DNA from: an uncultured Collinsella sp.
GTDB lineage: Bacteria; Actinomycetota; Coriobacteriia; Coriobacteriales; Coriobacteriaceae
Direction: 5' to 3'
DNA: 22,336 nucleotides
NCBI GenBank assembly: GCA_934646965.1
Contig: CAKUEZ010000028.1
Location: 1-22,336 of the forward strand
The translations under genes were made by a program, and so were the position numbers. Positions 14,205 through 22,336 of this stretch are shown here, piece by piece (positions within the stretch are counted from its first letter, which is position 1; each line of letters starts with the position of its first letter). Under the pieces are notes generated by a model. The model saw nothing but the letters and a program-made list of their open reading frames with translations, did not search any database and had not been told where the DNA came from.

Positions 14205-14347
14205 TGCACGCGGCCACGGCGCACACTGCCGGCACGCGTTGGGCTCTGGAAGGAAGGGGGACCCCGATGGGGGTACTCAAGCGCAATGTGCGCGATGACG
14301 TGGGGCAGCCGTTGGGCAATGCTCCAAGTTCAGACAATAGGAGACAA

Positions 14348-17300
14348 ATGGATATGTTTGAGGACGAGCGCCAGCGCGCTTCGTGGCGTCGTCATGGGGC
14401 GATCGCACGCGGCGTAGCCAAGCGCGGCCTGGTGGCGTTCCTGGCCTTCGCGATGGCTTTTGGTACCACGCCTGCCCAGATGTGGGCCGACGGCGCCGAG
14501 GGCATTGCCGGGGCTGTTGCTGCTGCGACGGCTGGCGAGGACGCGTCGGCTGATAACGCCGCGGCTGGCAATGCCGATGCCGCCGCGAATGGTGATGGCG
14601 CCGAGGACGGTACAAGTGCCGGCGAGTCTGCCGCGAATGCCGCCGCCAACGATAGCGCGCCGGCAGATGACGCCGCTAGTGCTCAGAATGCCGCTGTGGC
14701 ATCCGTCGCTTCGGAGCAGGGCGAGACAAAGGCTGCTGCCGCCTCCGCCACGACGCTTTCCGACGAGGCCAAGGTCTACATCCAGGATTCCAAGGATAAG
14801 GACAACTCGTATTCTACGAAGTACGGTGCGCTCAGCGCGGGCGATACGCTCTGGGCCAATGTGTACGATGAGGTCGAGGACGACTGGTATGGCACGTCGA
14901 CTGAGTCTGTCGCCAACCCCGGCACCTGGACCTACACCTGGCTCGCCGGCACGACCAGGGCGAGCAGCGACGCCGCCGATTACACCGAGGTCGTAGGCCA
15001 CGAGCAGTCGCTCACCGTCACTGACGCGATGGAGGGCAAATACTTCATCTGCAAGGTGACGGCAGATGGCAAGGACTACTACGGCCCCTCCGTTTCGTAC
15101 GGCTCGGGCATTAATTCCAACAGCATCCCCGGTCCCGTGCTGGGCGCCGGGCAGATGGAGCTTAACAGCGTCAAGCTGAATAGCGACGCGCCTAGCATAG
15201 GCGACACCCTGACGGCGACTCCGTACATAAGCTATTATCAGCAAGCCCCTGCCGACGCCAAGGTTACCTACACGTGGTCAGCATCCACCTCGCAGTACTC
15301 GGGCTTTACCAAGATCGAGGGCGAGACGGGCGCTTCCCTCACGGTAACCGATGACCTCGAGGGCAAGTACGTCAGAGTCGAGGCCACCGCTGGCGTCAAC
15401 ACGGTGAACAAGACCACTTCCAGCAAGGTCAAGCAGGCCGGCGAAGTCGAGATTTCGGCCGTGTCCATCGTTAACACCAAGGACAACACGAGTGTCTTCG
15501 CAGTAGGGGATACCGCTAAAGCTCGCGCTAAGGAGAAGGGCGGCGCGTACGGCGCGTTCGTCGACGCGGACAAGCTCAACTTCCAGTGGCAGAGCTCCGA
15601 CACCAAGAGCGGCACGTATACCGATATCGCGGGCGCCACGGGGGAGACCCTCGAGCTTACCGACGCTTTGGGCGGCAAGTACCTCAAGTGCAAGGTGTCC
15701 TCGAAGATCGGCTCTTCGAGCTTGACCAACTCGACGGGCGCTCTCGTTGCTGCTGCCGGTTCAATTAATGTCACGAGCGTGACTATGAGCCCGACTTCGG
15801 GCAAAATCGAGGTTGGTTCCACGATTACGGCGACTGCCAAGGCGGGTTCCACTGACGTTACCACCGATTCGCATGTCACGTGGCAGTGGTATAAGGGCAC
15901 CTCGGGCTACGCGAGCTCGTGCAACGCGCCTATCGAGGGTGAGACCGGTAACACCCTGACAGTGACCGCCGCCCTTAAGGGCTACTACGTCGTGGCCAAG
16001 GCCAACGGCGGTTACGGTGAGCAGGGGCCTAACTATTATGCGGCGGGTCCTGTCTCCGTCGCTGGCCAAGTTGAGCTTTACGATGTGCAGTTCGAGGGCT
16101 CTCCTGCCACCAACGGCGTACATGTGGGTGATACGCTCAAGACTAAGGTCCGCAAAAAGGATGGTTCGAGCTACAGCTATATCGGCCGCACCGATAATGT
16201 GACCTACCAATGGCAGTATGCAAACAGTAGCTCGAGCTACGACCCTGCTTACACCGATATCCCCGGTGCCACCGAGGCAACCTACACCGTGGACGCCGCC
16301 TATGCCGGCAAGTACCTGCGCGTGAAGGTGACGAGCGAAAATACCGTTTCCAGCACGCAGAAAAAGAGCTCGTACGGCACGCAGTCCGTTGCCCCGCTTG
16401 GTCCGGTGACGCTCAAGGGCCAGTACAAGCTGGCGGGCATTGAGCTTGCCGATAAGAACGTTACGCTGAGCGTGGGTTCAAAGATCACGCCGAGCGTGCA
16501 GGTTCCGGGCAGCTGGTCGGGCTCGACCAAGGACGTGCCCGACGATGCCGAACTCACCATGGCGTGGTATGCCAAGGGCGAGGGCGATGCCGACTGGACC
16601 GAGCTTACCGACGGCATTGACCTCGAGACTGGCGCACTGACGCTCAACGATTCCCTCATCGGCAAGCGCATTAAGCTTACGGCAAGCGCACTCGACAACA
16701 CCGTTGAGTGGGTTTCTTCCGATAGCGTTACGGCGGCGGGGGAGTACAGCCTGCTGCGCGTGATTGCCAAGCCGCAGATTAACAGCGATTCGACCCATCT
16801 CGTCTCGGGCGATAGCGTCAAGGCGACGGTGCAAGCCAAGCGCGCTGACGGTTCGACCACCAACGGTATCGACGTTACCGACAAGACGATGGTTGCCTGG
16901 TACGCGGCCGACGACGCGAAGGCAAACGCCGCCGACTGGACGCTGCTGTCTGACATGTCGGGTGCCTCGGCAACGGTCTCGGCTTCTGCGGCGGGCAAGT
17001 ACCTGAAGGCTGTCGCTACGAGCGGCAACTCGACGGTCGAGCTCGTCTCTGCCAATCCCGTGATCGCTGCCGGCTCGCTCGAGGCTGCAGTCCAAAAGCT
17101 CAACGATGCCAATAGGCAGATCGCTGTTGATTACAGCGCCAAGGGCGGCAACGTCAACGATGTTCTGAAGGCACAGCTTGCCGATCTGGGATTTACCGAC
17201 GTTGACGTTAAAGTCTCCGAGGGCGGCGTTGCCTTTAAGGCCGAGGACGCCAAGGCCACGGTTGGCATCTCCGACGCCCAAGATAAGACCAACGGCGATG

Positions 17301-20300
17301 TAACGTTCTTCTACATGAATCCCGACGAGTACACGGGATACAACCTCGACCAGCTTCGCAATGCCGACGTGGTGTTTGAGCTCTCGCGCGCGGGCGAGGA
17401 GACTGAGTACTACCAGCCCAACAAGGCGGTCAAGGTCGCCTGGGACGAAGATAAGCTTCAGGATCTGCTCGACGAGGCCGCTGAGCAGCTCGTCATAGGC
17501 TATGCCACGGGTGACACCGCCGAGAGCGTTACCCAGAACCTGACGCTGCCGTACAAGGCGGGTGCCAACAAGAAGTTCTCCGTTGAGTGGAAGAGCTCTG
17601 ATACGGATGCCCTGTTTGTCTCTGGCTACGGTTGGAGCGATTATACGGGCAAGGTCGCGCGCGCTTCGAGCGATCGCGAGGTTGCGCTGACCGCCAAGGT
17701 TGCCGTTCCGTCGAACGTCTCCGACGGTGTCAAGGTGACCGGCGAGGCTACGCATACCGTGACCGTCAAGGGCGATCCCGAGAAGGTCGCCGCCGACAAG
17801 AAGGCACTGCAGGAGAAGGTCGATGCGGCCTTTACCTACGATAATATCAAGTACTCCGGCACCGAAACGGTTGCCAACAAGGATGGCCTGACCGCCGACC
17901 TGCAGATGCCGCGCACGAGCACGCTCAAAATCGACGGCAAGTATTACGAGGTCAAGTACTCCGCCAGCACCGATGACATCACGTTCAACGGTTACAAGGG
18001 CACGGTCTACCAGCCGCTGCCTGGCGCCGAGGCGGCGAAGACCAAGGTCACCCTTACGGTGACCGATAAGTCCAATGCCGAGGTCACGGCAAGCAAGACC
18101 CTCGACTTTGCCATTGCTCCGCAGGACCAGGGCGAGCTCGATGCCGAGCTGTTCTACCTCGGCCTTGCGAAGTCTTCGTTCTACCTGGGTATTCTTGACG
18201 GGCAAAATATCTCCGATGTGACGGGAAACCTACATGCGCCGCTGAAGGTGTATGGTCAAGGGTCCGGTCTGGGATCTGCTGTTAATTGGTGCTACACCAC
18301 CGAGGAAGCCGCTGGCCATTATGGTTTCGTGTTCAGCGAGCTCCCCGGCGGCACGGAGAGTACCTATCGTCTGCTTAAGTCGAGCAAGCCGAGTGTTATC
18401 TCGCACGAGAACCTTCTGCTTAAGCAGCCCAAGTACAACACGAAGGTTACGATCAGCGGTCGCTTGAAGAGCGAGCGATTCGCTCGTTATGCCGAGCGCT
18501 ATCCCGACGATTCTGACTACGCGGTGCTTGCCGGCCTGGATGTATCCGCGACGGTCACCGTCAAGGGAACGACGGGTCTCGATAACCCCAACGAGGGCAA
18601 GGCCATTACGGTAACGGCCAAGGTCACGGGTGTGTCGGCAAGCGATGCCGACGGTAACTACACCGAGCAGTCGGTCGTGCCGCTGACTGAGGTCACGCTT
18701 CCTGCCGATGAAGACACGACGGCCGAGTCGGTGCTCGAGCAGCTAATGACGACTGCCGGCTGCACTGACCTCAAGGCAAATGGTTTGGGCCTTACGAGCG
18801 CGACGATGCCTGATGGTCGCGTGCTTAGCATGACGGACACCGCGCCGTACAGCTATTGGTCGTTCTATGTGAACAATGGCTACGCAAATACTGGCGCTCC
18901 GAGCTACTACCTCAAGAATGGCGATTGCGTCGAGTTCCGTTATGTTAAGGGCGACGGCGCGCAGAAGCCCTCGAAGGCTCCTGCTACCAATCCTGGGGCC
19001 GAGCATCCCGATGTCGATACGGCATGGAACGGCTTTGCGAACGGTGGCTCGGGATCCGCAACGGATGCCCTTACGCCTACGACAAAGACCGATACGCCCT
19101 CATGGGCGCTTAATCTTCTGACCGAAGAGCAGCGGAAAGCGGGCGCAAACGTCTCTGCATCTGATCCCATTGTCGCGAATGGAAAGGTGTACCTTGTCAC
19201 GGGCGCTTCGGTATGGAACGGAAAGACATGGAATGCTGTCCTCAACGAGATTGACTCCAAGACGGGTTCCGTCGTGCGATCGCTTGAGCTTGGCTCTTCC
19301 ATGGATACCACGTGCCGTCCTGTTGTCGCGCAAGGCATTATCTTAATTCCGCTTTCTGGCGGTTACCTGCAGGCCGTTTCGGCGAAAACGTTCGAGACGC
19401 TGTGGTATTCCGACGCTTTTACCAAACAGAATCTGTCTTCGCTGACCGTTGATGGCGATTACGTCTATATCAACACCCTAGATTATTGGTCCGGCAACGA
19501 CGTGCAAAACGGCACCGTTAAGCGCATTAATATTCATACGGGTGCAGTTGCCGGCAGTGCCACTGTTGACGACGGCGGCTACTACTGGTCCGGTGGACTG
19601 ATGGTCAATGGCTACTACGTTGTCGGCGGCGACTTCGGCCAGGTGCGCGTGTATTCCGCCGATCTGTCGAAGCTTGTTGGTTCGATTAAGCTCTCTGGCG
19701 GAAATATTCGCTCGGCGCTTACCGTTCATGACGGCTATGTATATGCCGTCACGCGCGACGATGGCACCCTGCATAAGCTCACCATTGGTTCCGATGGCTC
19801 CATTGCCGAGGTTGCGAAGGTGCAGTTTGCCGCCTATTCGACTTCGACGCCTGTTTTCAGCGGAAATTACGCCTTTATTGGCGGCGCAACCGCGAACAAT
19901 TGGAACGCTAAGGGCCTGCTTTCAATCGTTGATCTTTCCGATATGAGTGTGAAGCAGATTTCGAAGGCCGATGGCGAAGAGCTTGGCTTTGAGTCCAAGA
20001 GCACACCGCTCGTCTCGACGCATGATGGCGAGACGTACGTATACTTCACCTTGAACGGTGCCAAGGGCAATTGGCCTAATTACACTAGCGGCGGTGGCGT
20101 GTACATGTACAAGCTGGGCGATGCCGAGGCAACCGAAGTTTTCGGTCCTGGTTCTGGATATGCCAACTACTGCATGGCTTCGGTTGTCTGCGATCAGTTC
20201 GGCAATCTGTACTACGCGAACGACTCGGGCCACCTGTTCTGCGTGAAGTCTCAGGCACATCGCGTCAAGTTTGATGCCAAGGGCGGCTCGTCGGTTGATA

Positions 20301-20914
20301 GCCAGACCCCCGCTTCGGGCTCGACTGTCACCAAGCCGGCCGATCCGACGCGTGAGGGCTATACCTTCGCTGGCTGGTATACCGATGCGGCTTGCACGAA
20401 GGCGTACGACTTTAGTGCTGCGGTGACGGCAGATATGACGCTGTATGCCAAGTGGACCGAGAATGCCGTCAACCCTGGTGGTAACGGTGGTTCTGGCTCC
20501 AACGGCGGCAATAGCGGATCTAATGGCGGTTCGGGTAATGCCGGTGCTGGCGCTGGCTCCGGCAACGGTACGAACGGCCAGCAGGCTGGCGGCGCTGTTG
20601 CTCCGGGCCAGAAGCCGGTGTCTACTACGACTAAGACCGAGACCAAGGACGACAAGGATTCCAAGAAGGATTCCGATAAGTCCGACAAGAAGTCCGACAA
20701 GAAGTCTGACAAGAAGGACGGCAAGTCCGGCTCCAAGTCCGGCACGGGTTCGGCCGCTACGACTACCGCTAAGAAGTCCGCAAAGGCTTCCCAGCAGCAG
20801 TCTGGCTTCAACCCGCTCGCCATCGTCGGTGTTGCGGCTGGCGTGATCGGTCTTGCCGTCATCGCCGTCTTCGTGCTGACCAAGCGCGGCAAGGGTGACA
20901 GTGATGTCCGATAA
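14348..20914 (+). CDS. Giant surface-anchored protein: Ig-like repeats, transcobalamin-like DUF4430 domain, beta-propeller
   Basis: The 2188-residue product is exported and membrane-anchored. In order: signal peptide (hydrophobic 27-42, likely cleavage after A47); Ala/Asp/Gly-rich spacer (48-140); seven Ig-like modules of about 95-130 residues starting near 141, 270, 367, 473, 575, 693 and 800, most ending in a GKYL/GKYV-type strand; a linker domain (911-1032); three atypical bacterial Ig-like domains (1033-1141, 1145-1260, 1263-1412). Then a DUF4430 domain (1418-1534: TTAESVLEQLM, SYWSFYVNNGYANTG, SYYLKNGDCVEFRYV; C1472 and C1527 could pair), a PQQ-like beta-propeller of about 7-8 blades (1583-1970), an InlB/Flg_new repeat (1971-2038), Gly/Asn- and Lys/Asp/Ser-rich linkers, and a transmembrane helix (2157-2179). 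No LPXTG motif. AGGAG lies 4 nt before this ATG; an in-frame ATG at 14267 with AAGGAAGGGGG upstream is the alternative. Cobalamin binding is inferred from the riboswitch and DUF4430. Confidence 0.85.
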   Translation: MDMFEDERQRASWRRHGAIARGVAKRGLVAFLAFAMAFGTTPAQMWADGAEGIAGAVAAATAGEDASADNAAAGNADAAANGDGAEDGTSAGESAANAAANDSAPADDAASAQNAAVASVASEQGETKAAAASATTLSDEAKVYIQDSKDKDNSYSTKYGALSAGDTLWANVYDEVEDDWYGTSTESVANPGTWTYTWLAGTTRASSDAADYTEVVGHEQSLTVTDAMEGKYFICKVTADGKDYYGPSVSYGSGINSNSIPGPVLGAGQMELNSVKLNSDAPSIGDTLTATPYISYYQQAPADAKVTYTWSASTSQYSGFTKIEGETGASLTVTDDLEGKYVRVEATAGVNTVNKTTSSKVKQAGEVEISAVSIVNTKDNTSVFAVGDTAKARAKEKGGAYGAFVDADKLNFQWQSSDTKSGTYTDIAGATGETLELTDALGGKYLKCKVSSKIGSSSLTNSTGALVAAAGSINVTSVTMSPTSGKIEVGSTITATAKAGSTDVTTDSHVTWQWYKGTSGYASSCNAPIEGETGNTLTVTAALKGYYVVAKANGGYGEQGPNYYAAGPVSVAGQVELYDVQFEGSPATNGVHVGDTLKTKVRKKDGSSYSYIGRTDNVTYQWQYANSSSSYDPAYTDIPGATEATYTVDAAYAGKYLRVKVTSENTVSSTQKKSSYGTQSVAPLGPVTLKGQYKLAGIELADKNVTLSVGSKITPSVQVPGSWSGSTKDVPDDAELTMAWYAKGEGDADWTELTDGIDLETGALTLNDSLIGKRIKLTASALDNTVEWVSSDSVTAAGEYSLLRVIAKPQINSDSTHLVSGDSVKATVQAKRADGSTTNGIDVTDKTMVAWYAADDAKANAADWTLLSDMSGASATVSASAAGKYLKAVATSGNSTVELVSANPVIAAGSLEAAVQKLNDANRQIAVDYSAKGGNVNDVLKAQLADLGFTDVDVKVSEGGVAFKAEDAKATVGISDAQDKTNGDVTFFYMNPDEYTGYNLDQLRNADVVFELSRAGEETEYYQPNKAVKVAWDEDKLQDLLDEAAEQLVIGYATGDTAESVTQNLTLPYKAGANKKFSVEWKSSDTDALFVSGYGWSDYTGKVARASSDREVALTAKVAVPSNVSDGVKVTGEATHTVTVKGDPEKVAADKKALQEKVDAAFTYDNIKYSGTETVANKDGLTADLQMPRTSTLKIDGKYYEVKYSASTDDITFNGYKGTVYQPLPGAEAAKTKVTLTVTDKSNAEVTASKTLDFAIAPQDQGELDAELFYLGLAKSSFYLGILDGQNISDVTGNLHAPLKVYGQGSGLGSAVNWCYTTEEAAGHYGFVFSELPGGTESTYRLLKSSKPSVISHENLLLKQPKYNTKVTISGRLKSERFARYAERYPDDSDYAVLAGLDVSATVTVKGTTGLDNPNEGKAITVTAKVTGVSASDADGNYTEQSVVPLTEVTLPADEDTTAESVLEQLMTTAGCTDLKANGLGLTSATMPDGRVLSMTDTAPYSYWSFYVNNGYANTGAPSYYLKNGDCVEFRYVKGDGAQKPSKAPATNPGAEHPDVDTAWNGFANGGSGSATDALTPTTKTDTPSWALNLLTEEQRKAGANVSASDPIVANGKVYLVTGASVWNGKTWNAVLNEIDSKTGSVVRSLELGSSMDTTCRPVVAQGIILIPLSGGYLQAVSAKTFETLWYSDAFTKQNLSSLTVDGDYVYINTLDYWSGNDVQNGTVKRINIHTGAVAGSATVDDGGYYWSGGLMVNGYYVVGGDFGQVRVYSADLSKLVGSIKLSGGNIRSALTVHDGYVYAVTRDDGTLHKLTIGSDGSIAEVAKVQFAAYSTSTPVFSGNYAFIGGATANNWNAKGLLSIVDLSDMSVKQISKADGEELGFESKSTPLVSTHDGETYVYFTLNGAKGNWPNYTSGGGVYMYKLGDAEATEVFGPGSGYANYCMASVVCDQFGNLYYANDSGHLFCVKSQAHRVKFDAKGGSSVDSQTPASGSTVTKPADPTREGYTFAGWYTDAACTKAYDFSAAVTADMTLYAKWTENAVNPGGNGGSGSNGGNSGSNGGSGNAGAGAGSGNGTNGQQAGGAVAPGQKPVSTTTKTETKDDKDSKKDSDKSDKKSDKKSDKKDGKSGSKSGTGSAATTTAKKSAKASQQQSGFNPLAIVGVAAGVIGLAVIAVFVLTKRGKGDSDVR
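20681..20716 (+). repeat. Three 12-bp tandem repeats in the surface-protein linker
   Basis: TCCGACAAGAAG occurs three times in tandem with one base change in the third copy, encoding Ser-Asp-Lys-Lys repeats in the linker before the membrane anchor. Such in-frame repeats could change copy number and alter linker length without breaking the frame. Confidence 0.75.
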
Positions 20915-21812
20915 GTCCAAAGACGCTGATGCCAAGCAGTCGGACGCTTCGTTCATCCAGCTCGATAACGCCACGCAAAAGGGCGCCGCTTCGGCGGCGT
21001 CCGCCCCTCGGCGAAAGGCGCTCGTTGGCGTCCTGACGGCCGCTTGCATCGTGCTGATTGTCGTCTCGCTTGGCTTTGTTCACCCCTCCGCCAGCGGCGC
21101 ATGGTCCATCGACTGGATCGTCCAGACCGTGACGGGGGAGAGCGTCGTTGCCAAGGGTGCGTCGGTTTCCGGCTCGACTGCCGCTTCGGGAAAGACGGGA
21201 GCCAAGGACTCCAAATCCTCGAATGATGCGAAGGATGAGTTTAAGGATTCGGACGAATCTGACTCCAAGGACGATTCCGAGTCTTCGGACAAGAAGTCGG
21301 ACAAGGACTCGAAGGAGAAGAAGTCCGAAGGCAAAGGTGGCAAGAAGTCGGGGGACAAATCGGGTTCGCAGAATTCTGAGTCCACTGGCGGATCGAGCGC
21401 TTCTGACGACTCGTCTTCGGGCGGGGGATCGACGACCGGCGGTGGGTCCACTTCTAACGGCGGTGGAGCCTCTGCAGGCAGCCAGGGCGGCTCACAGGAG
21501 TCCGACCGCGTTACCGTGACGGTCTCGGTCACATCGAGTGCCGTGGGCAATCCTGTGTCCTCTGGAGGCACGTTCACCTTTAACGAGGGCGCCACTCCCT
21601 ACGACGCACTGTGCGCGCTGGGCCTTTCTATTAATGCGCACGGCTCCTCGTACGGCACCTATGTTGCCGCCATCGGCGGCTTGGCCGAGAAGGAGCACGG
21701 CGGCACGAGTGGCTGGATGTACTCTGTCAACGGTACAACGCCCATGACGGCCTGCAGCAACTACGTTCTCTCCAATGGTGACAACGTGGTCTGGTATTAC
21801 GTAACGGGCTAG
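20904..21812 (+). CDS. Membrane-tethered transcobalamin-like (DUF4430) protein
   Basis: The 302-residue product has a short cytosolic N-terminus and one uncleaved-looking transmembrane helix (about 39-59, ALVGVLTAACIVLIVVSLGF). A long Ser/Asp/Lys/Gly-rich extracellular linker (about 85-200) leads to a C-terminal DUF4430 domain (about 203-302). Its strand motifs include FTFNEGATPYDALCALG, YVAAIGGLAEKEHGGTSGWM, YSVNGTTPMTACSNYVLSNG and a final DNVVWYYVTG. This is the beta-domain fold of transcobalamin and intrinsic factor. C-A-L and A-C-S cysteines could form a disulfide. The ATG at 20904 overlaps the end of the preceding gene by 11 bp, with AAGGGTG about 6 nt upstream, so translation is coupled. 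It shares the cobalamin riboswitch. I infer a cell-surface corrinoid-binding protein that works with its larger neighbour, probably handing ligand to a transporter encoded elsewhere. Confidence 0.85.
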   Translation: MSDKSKDADAKQSDASFIQLDNATQKGAASAASAPRRKALVGVLTAACIVLIVVSLGFVHPSASGAWSIDWIVQTVTGESVVAKGASVSGSTAASGKTGAKDSKSSNDAKDEFKDSDESDSKDDSESSDKKSDKDSKEKKSEGKGGKKSGDKSGSQNSESTGGSSASDDSSSGGGSTTGGGSTSNGGGASAGSQGGSQESDRVTVTVSVTSSAVGNPVSSGGTFTFNEGATPYDALCALGLSINAHGSSYGTYVAAIGGLAEKEHGGTSGWMYSVNGTTPMTACSNYVLSNGDNVVWYYVTG

Positions 21813-21835
21813 AGGCCTCGATATAACACGCCAAG

Positions 21836-21874
21836 CGGGTGGTTCGGACAAACATCCGGGCCGCCCGTCTTTAT
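21836..21874 (+). terminator. Terminator of the cobalamin-riboswitch operon
   Basis: CGGGTGG (21836-21842) pairs with CCGCCCG (21861-21867) and TCGGA with TCCGG inside, each with one G-U pair. The loop is CAAACA, followed by TCTTTAT. It lies 23 bp after the stop codon. Confidence 0.8.
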
Positions 21875-21879
21875 GCGAA

Positions 21880-22049
21880 TGGGACGGAGTTTCCCGATCG
21901 AGGCTCAACCGGAAAGGGCATCCCATTCTGAGAGCGGATTCTGGGACGCGGTTTCCGGTTGGAGGCCCATCGGGAAACTGCATCCCGCTCTGGCGGCTGA
22001 TTCTGGGACGCAGTTTCCGCTTGAGACCTCATTGGGAAAGCGCGTCCCA
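21880..22049. repeat. Three 46-bp hairpin repeats at an exact 62-bp period
   Basis: Units at 21880-21925, 21942-21987 and 22004-22049 each begin TGGGACG, contain GTTTCC near base 10 and GGAAA near base 32, and end in TCCCA or TCCCG. Each can fold on itself. Two 16-bp spacers (21926-21941, 21988-22003) also resemble each other and both end in GATTC. The third unit pairs best, TGGGACGC with GCGTCCCA. They fill the 338-bp gap between two terminators and contain no gene. Confidence 0.85.
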
Positions 22050-22085
22050 TTTTGGCTCCGTAGCCCGTCTCGCACGCGTCCTCGG

Positions 22086-22124
22086 CAAACAAAAAGCCGG
22101 TTGGAACGTGAATTCCAGCCGGCT
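22086..22124 (-). terminator. Terminator of the GtrA-family gene
   Basis: On the minus strand, a 12-bp stem with one G-U pair (22113-22124 with 22095-22106, loop TTCACG) runs into TTTTTGTTTG. It lies 26 bp after the stop at 22151. Confidence 0.85.
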
Positions 22125-22150
22125 GCAAATGCAAGGTTATGTTTGGCTGT

Positions 22151-22336
22151 CTACTGCTGCGCGCCCTCGAGGAAAAAGCGGCGGCTGAAGTAGTTGTACC
22201 AGGTGACCAGGAACGTAGCGATGGCCTTCATGGCCTGGTAGCCGATGCTCAAAAACGTGACGCCCACAAACATGTACAGGTCGTTGAGGCCCAGGCCAAT
22301 CACCGACAGGATGGTGAAGATCGTGAACTCGCGCTT
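22151..22336 (-). CDS. GtrA-family membrane protein, C-terminal part
   Basis: Only the last 61 residues are in the window; the gene continues past the right edge. The sequence includes REFTIFTILSVIGLGLNDLY, then MFVGVTFLSIGYQAMKAIA and TFLVTWYNYFSRRFFLEGAQ. It contains two hydrophobic segments and the conserved YN-Y-F-S-R-R-F-F ending of GtrA-like proteins (PF04138). These small four-helix membrane proteins are linked to flipping or transfer of polyprenyl-phosphate sugars for cell-surface glycans. The complete protein would be about 130-160 residues. It converges on the cobalamin operon. Confidence 0.85.
   Translation of the reverse strand, partial: KREFTIFTILSVIGLGLNDLYMFVGVTFLSIGYQAMKAIATFLVTWYNYFSRRFFLEGAQQ

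Noticed and set aside
14204..14347. A riboswitch-controlled intrinsic terminator between the B12 riboswitch and the surface-protein gene
   Set aside because: Small hairpins such as GCGCA-ATG-TGCGC and ACCCC-GAT-GGGGT exist, but none is followed by a U-tract, so translational control is more likely.
14267..14347. Use of the upstream ATG at 14267 as the start of the large surface protein
   Set aside because: The 27 extra codons include GGG, GTA, AGG and AGA, uncommon in neighbouring coding sequence, and they lengthen the signal-peptide N-region; the start at 14348 also has AGGAG close by. It remains an alternative.
14330..20892. Long minus-strand open frames under the surface-protein gene
   Set aside because: The plus-strand protein has a continuous series of recognisable domains; the antisense frames are low-complexity products of the repeated GC-rich codons.
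20600..20914. A sortase LPXTG anchor at the C-terminus of the large surface protein
   Set aside because: No LPXTG-like motif precedes the membrane helix; the Lys/Ser/Asp linker leads directly to it, so simple membrane anchoring is assumed.
21880..22049. Possible CRISPR array in the regular repeats
   Set aside because: The repeats vary, the 16-bp spacers resemble each other and no cas gene is present, so a palindromic repeat cluster fits better.

Overview
The window looks like a chromosomal segment of a high-GC Gram-positive gut actinomycete of the class Coriobacteriia, probably Collinsella or a close relative. This rests on GC-rich coding sequence, strong AGGAGG-type ribosome sites, TAGACT-like -10 boxes, lipoproteins with LVGC lipoboxes, a C69 dipeptidase, a phasin/ABC1-kinase pair and very large Ala/Asp- and Lys/Ser-rich surface proteins. 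The genus is an inference from gene style. No rRNA, tRNA, CRISPR array or intact transposase was seen.

Layout. (1) 1-1565: a double zinc-ribbon cytosolic protein. (2) 1566-5200: an accessory-looking stretch with an ADP-ribosylglycohydrolase and a DUF1016/YhcG-type PD-(D/E)XK protein on the minus strand, a small PH-like protein on the plus strand, and a HicA-HicB toxin-antitoxin pair whose AT-rich control region carries a perfect inverted repeat. (3) 5199-6838: two tandem paralogous lipoproteins on the minus strand, each with its own terminator and a shared 16-bp dyad upstream. (4) 6987-7838: a zinc-ribbon, single-membrane-pass protein. (5) 8026-9515: one-carbon metabolism, fchA followed 2 bp later by folD. 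The FolD lacks the two residues that normally give the family its cyclohydrolase activity, so FchA probably supplies that step. (6) 9516-9870: an AT-rich island bounded by a perfect 26-bp inverted repeat around a strong palindromic terminator. (7) 9871-13682: a C69 dipeptidase, then a phasin-like protein and an ABC1/UbiB-type kinase in an operon. (8) 13683-21874: a repeat element, a terminator, a promoter, a cobalamin riboswitch, a 2188-residue surface protein and a 302-residue membrane-tethered protein, closed by a terminator. (9) 21875-22336: three 46-bp hairpin repeats at an exact 62-bp period, a terminator, and the 3' end of a GtrA-family membrane protein on the minus strand.

The most notable system is region 8. 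Both proteins carry a DUF4430 domain, the bacterial relative of the C-terminal cobalamin-binding domain of vertebrate transcobalamin and intrinsic factor, and the operon sits behind a B12 riboswitch. The large protein also carries a PQQ-like beta-propeller, the fold used by the unrelated Bacteroides cobalamin-capture protein BtuG. I infer a Gram-positive cell-surface system that captures cobalamin or other corrinoids and is made when B12 is scarce. The binding function is not shown by the sequence itself.
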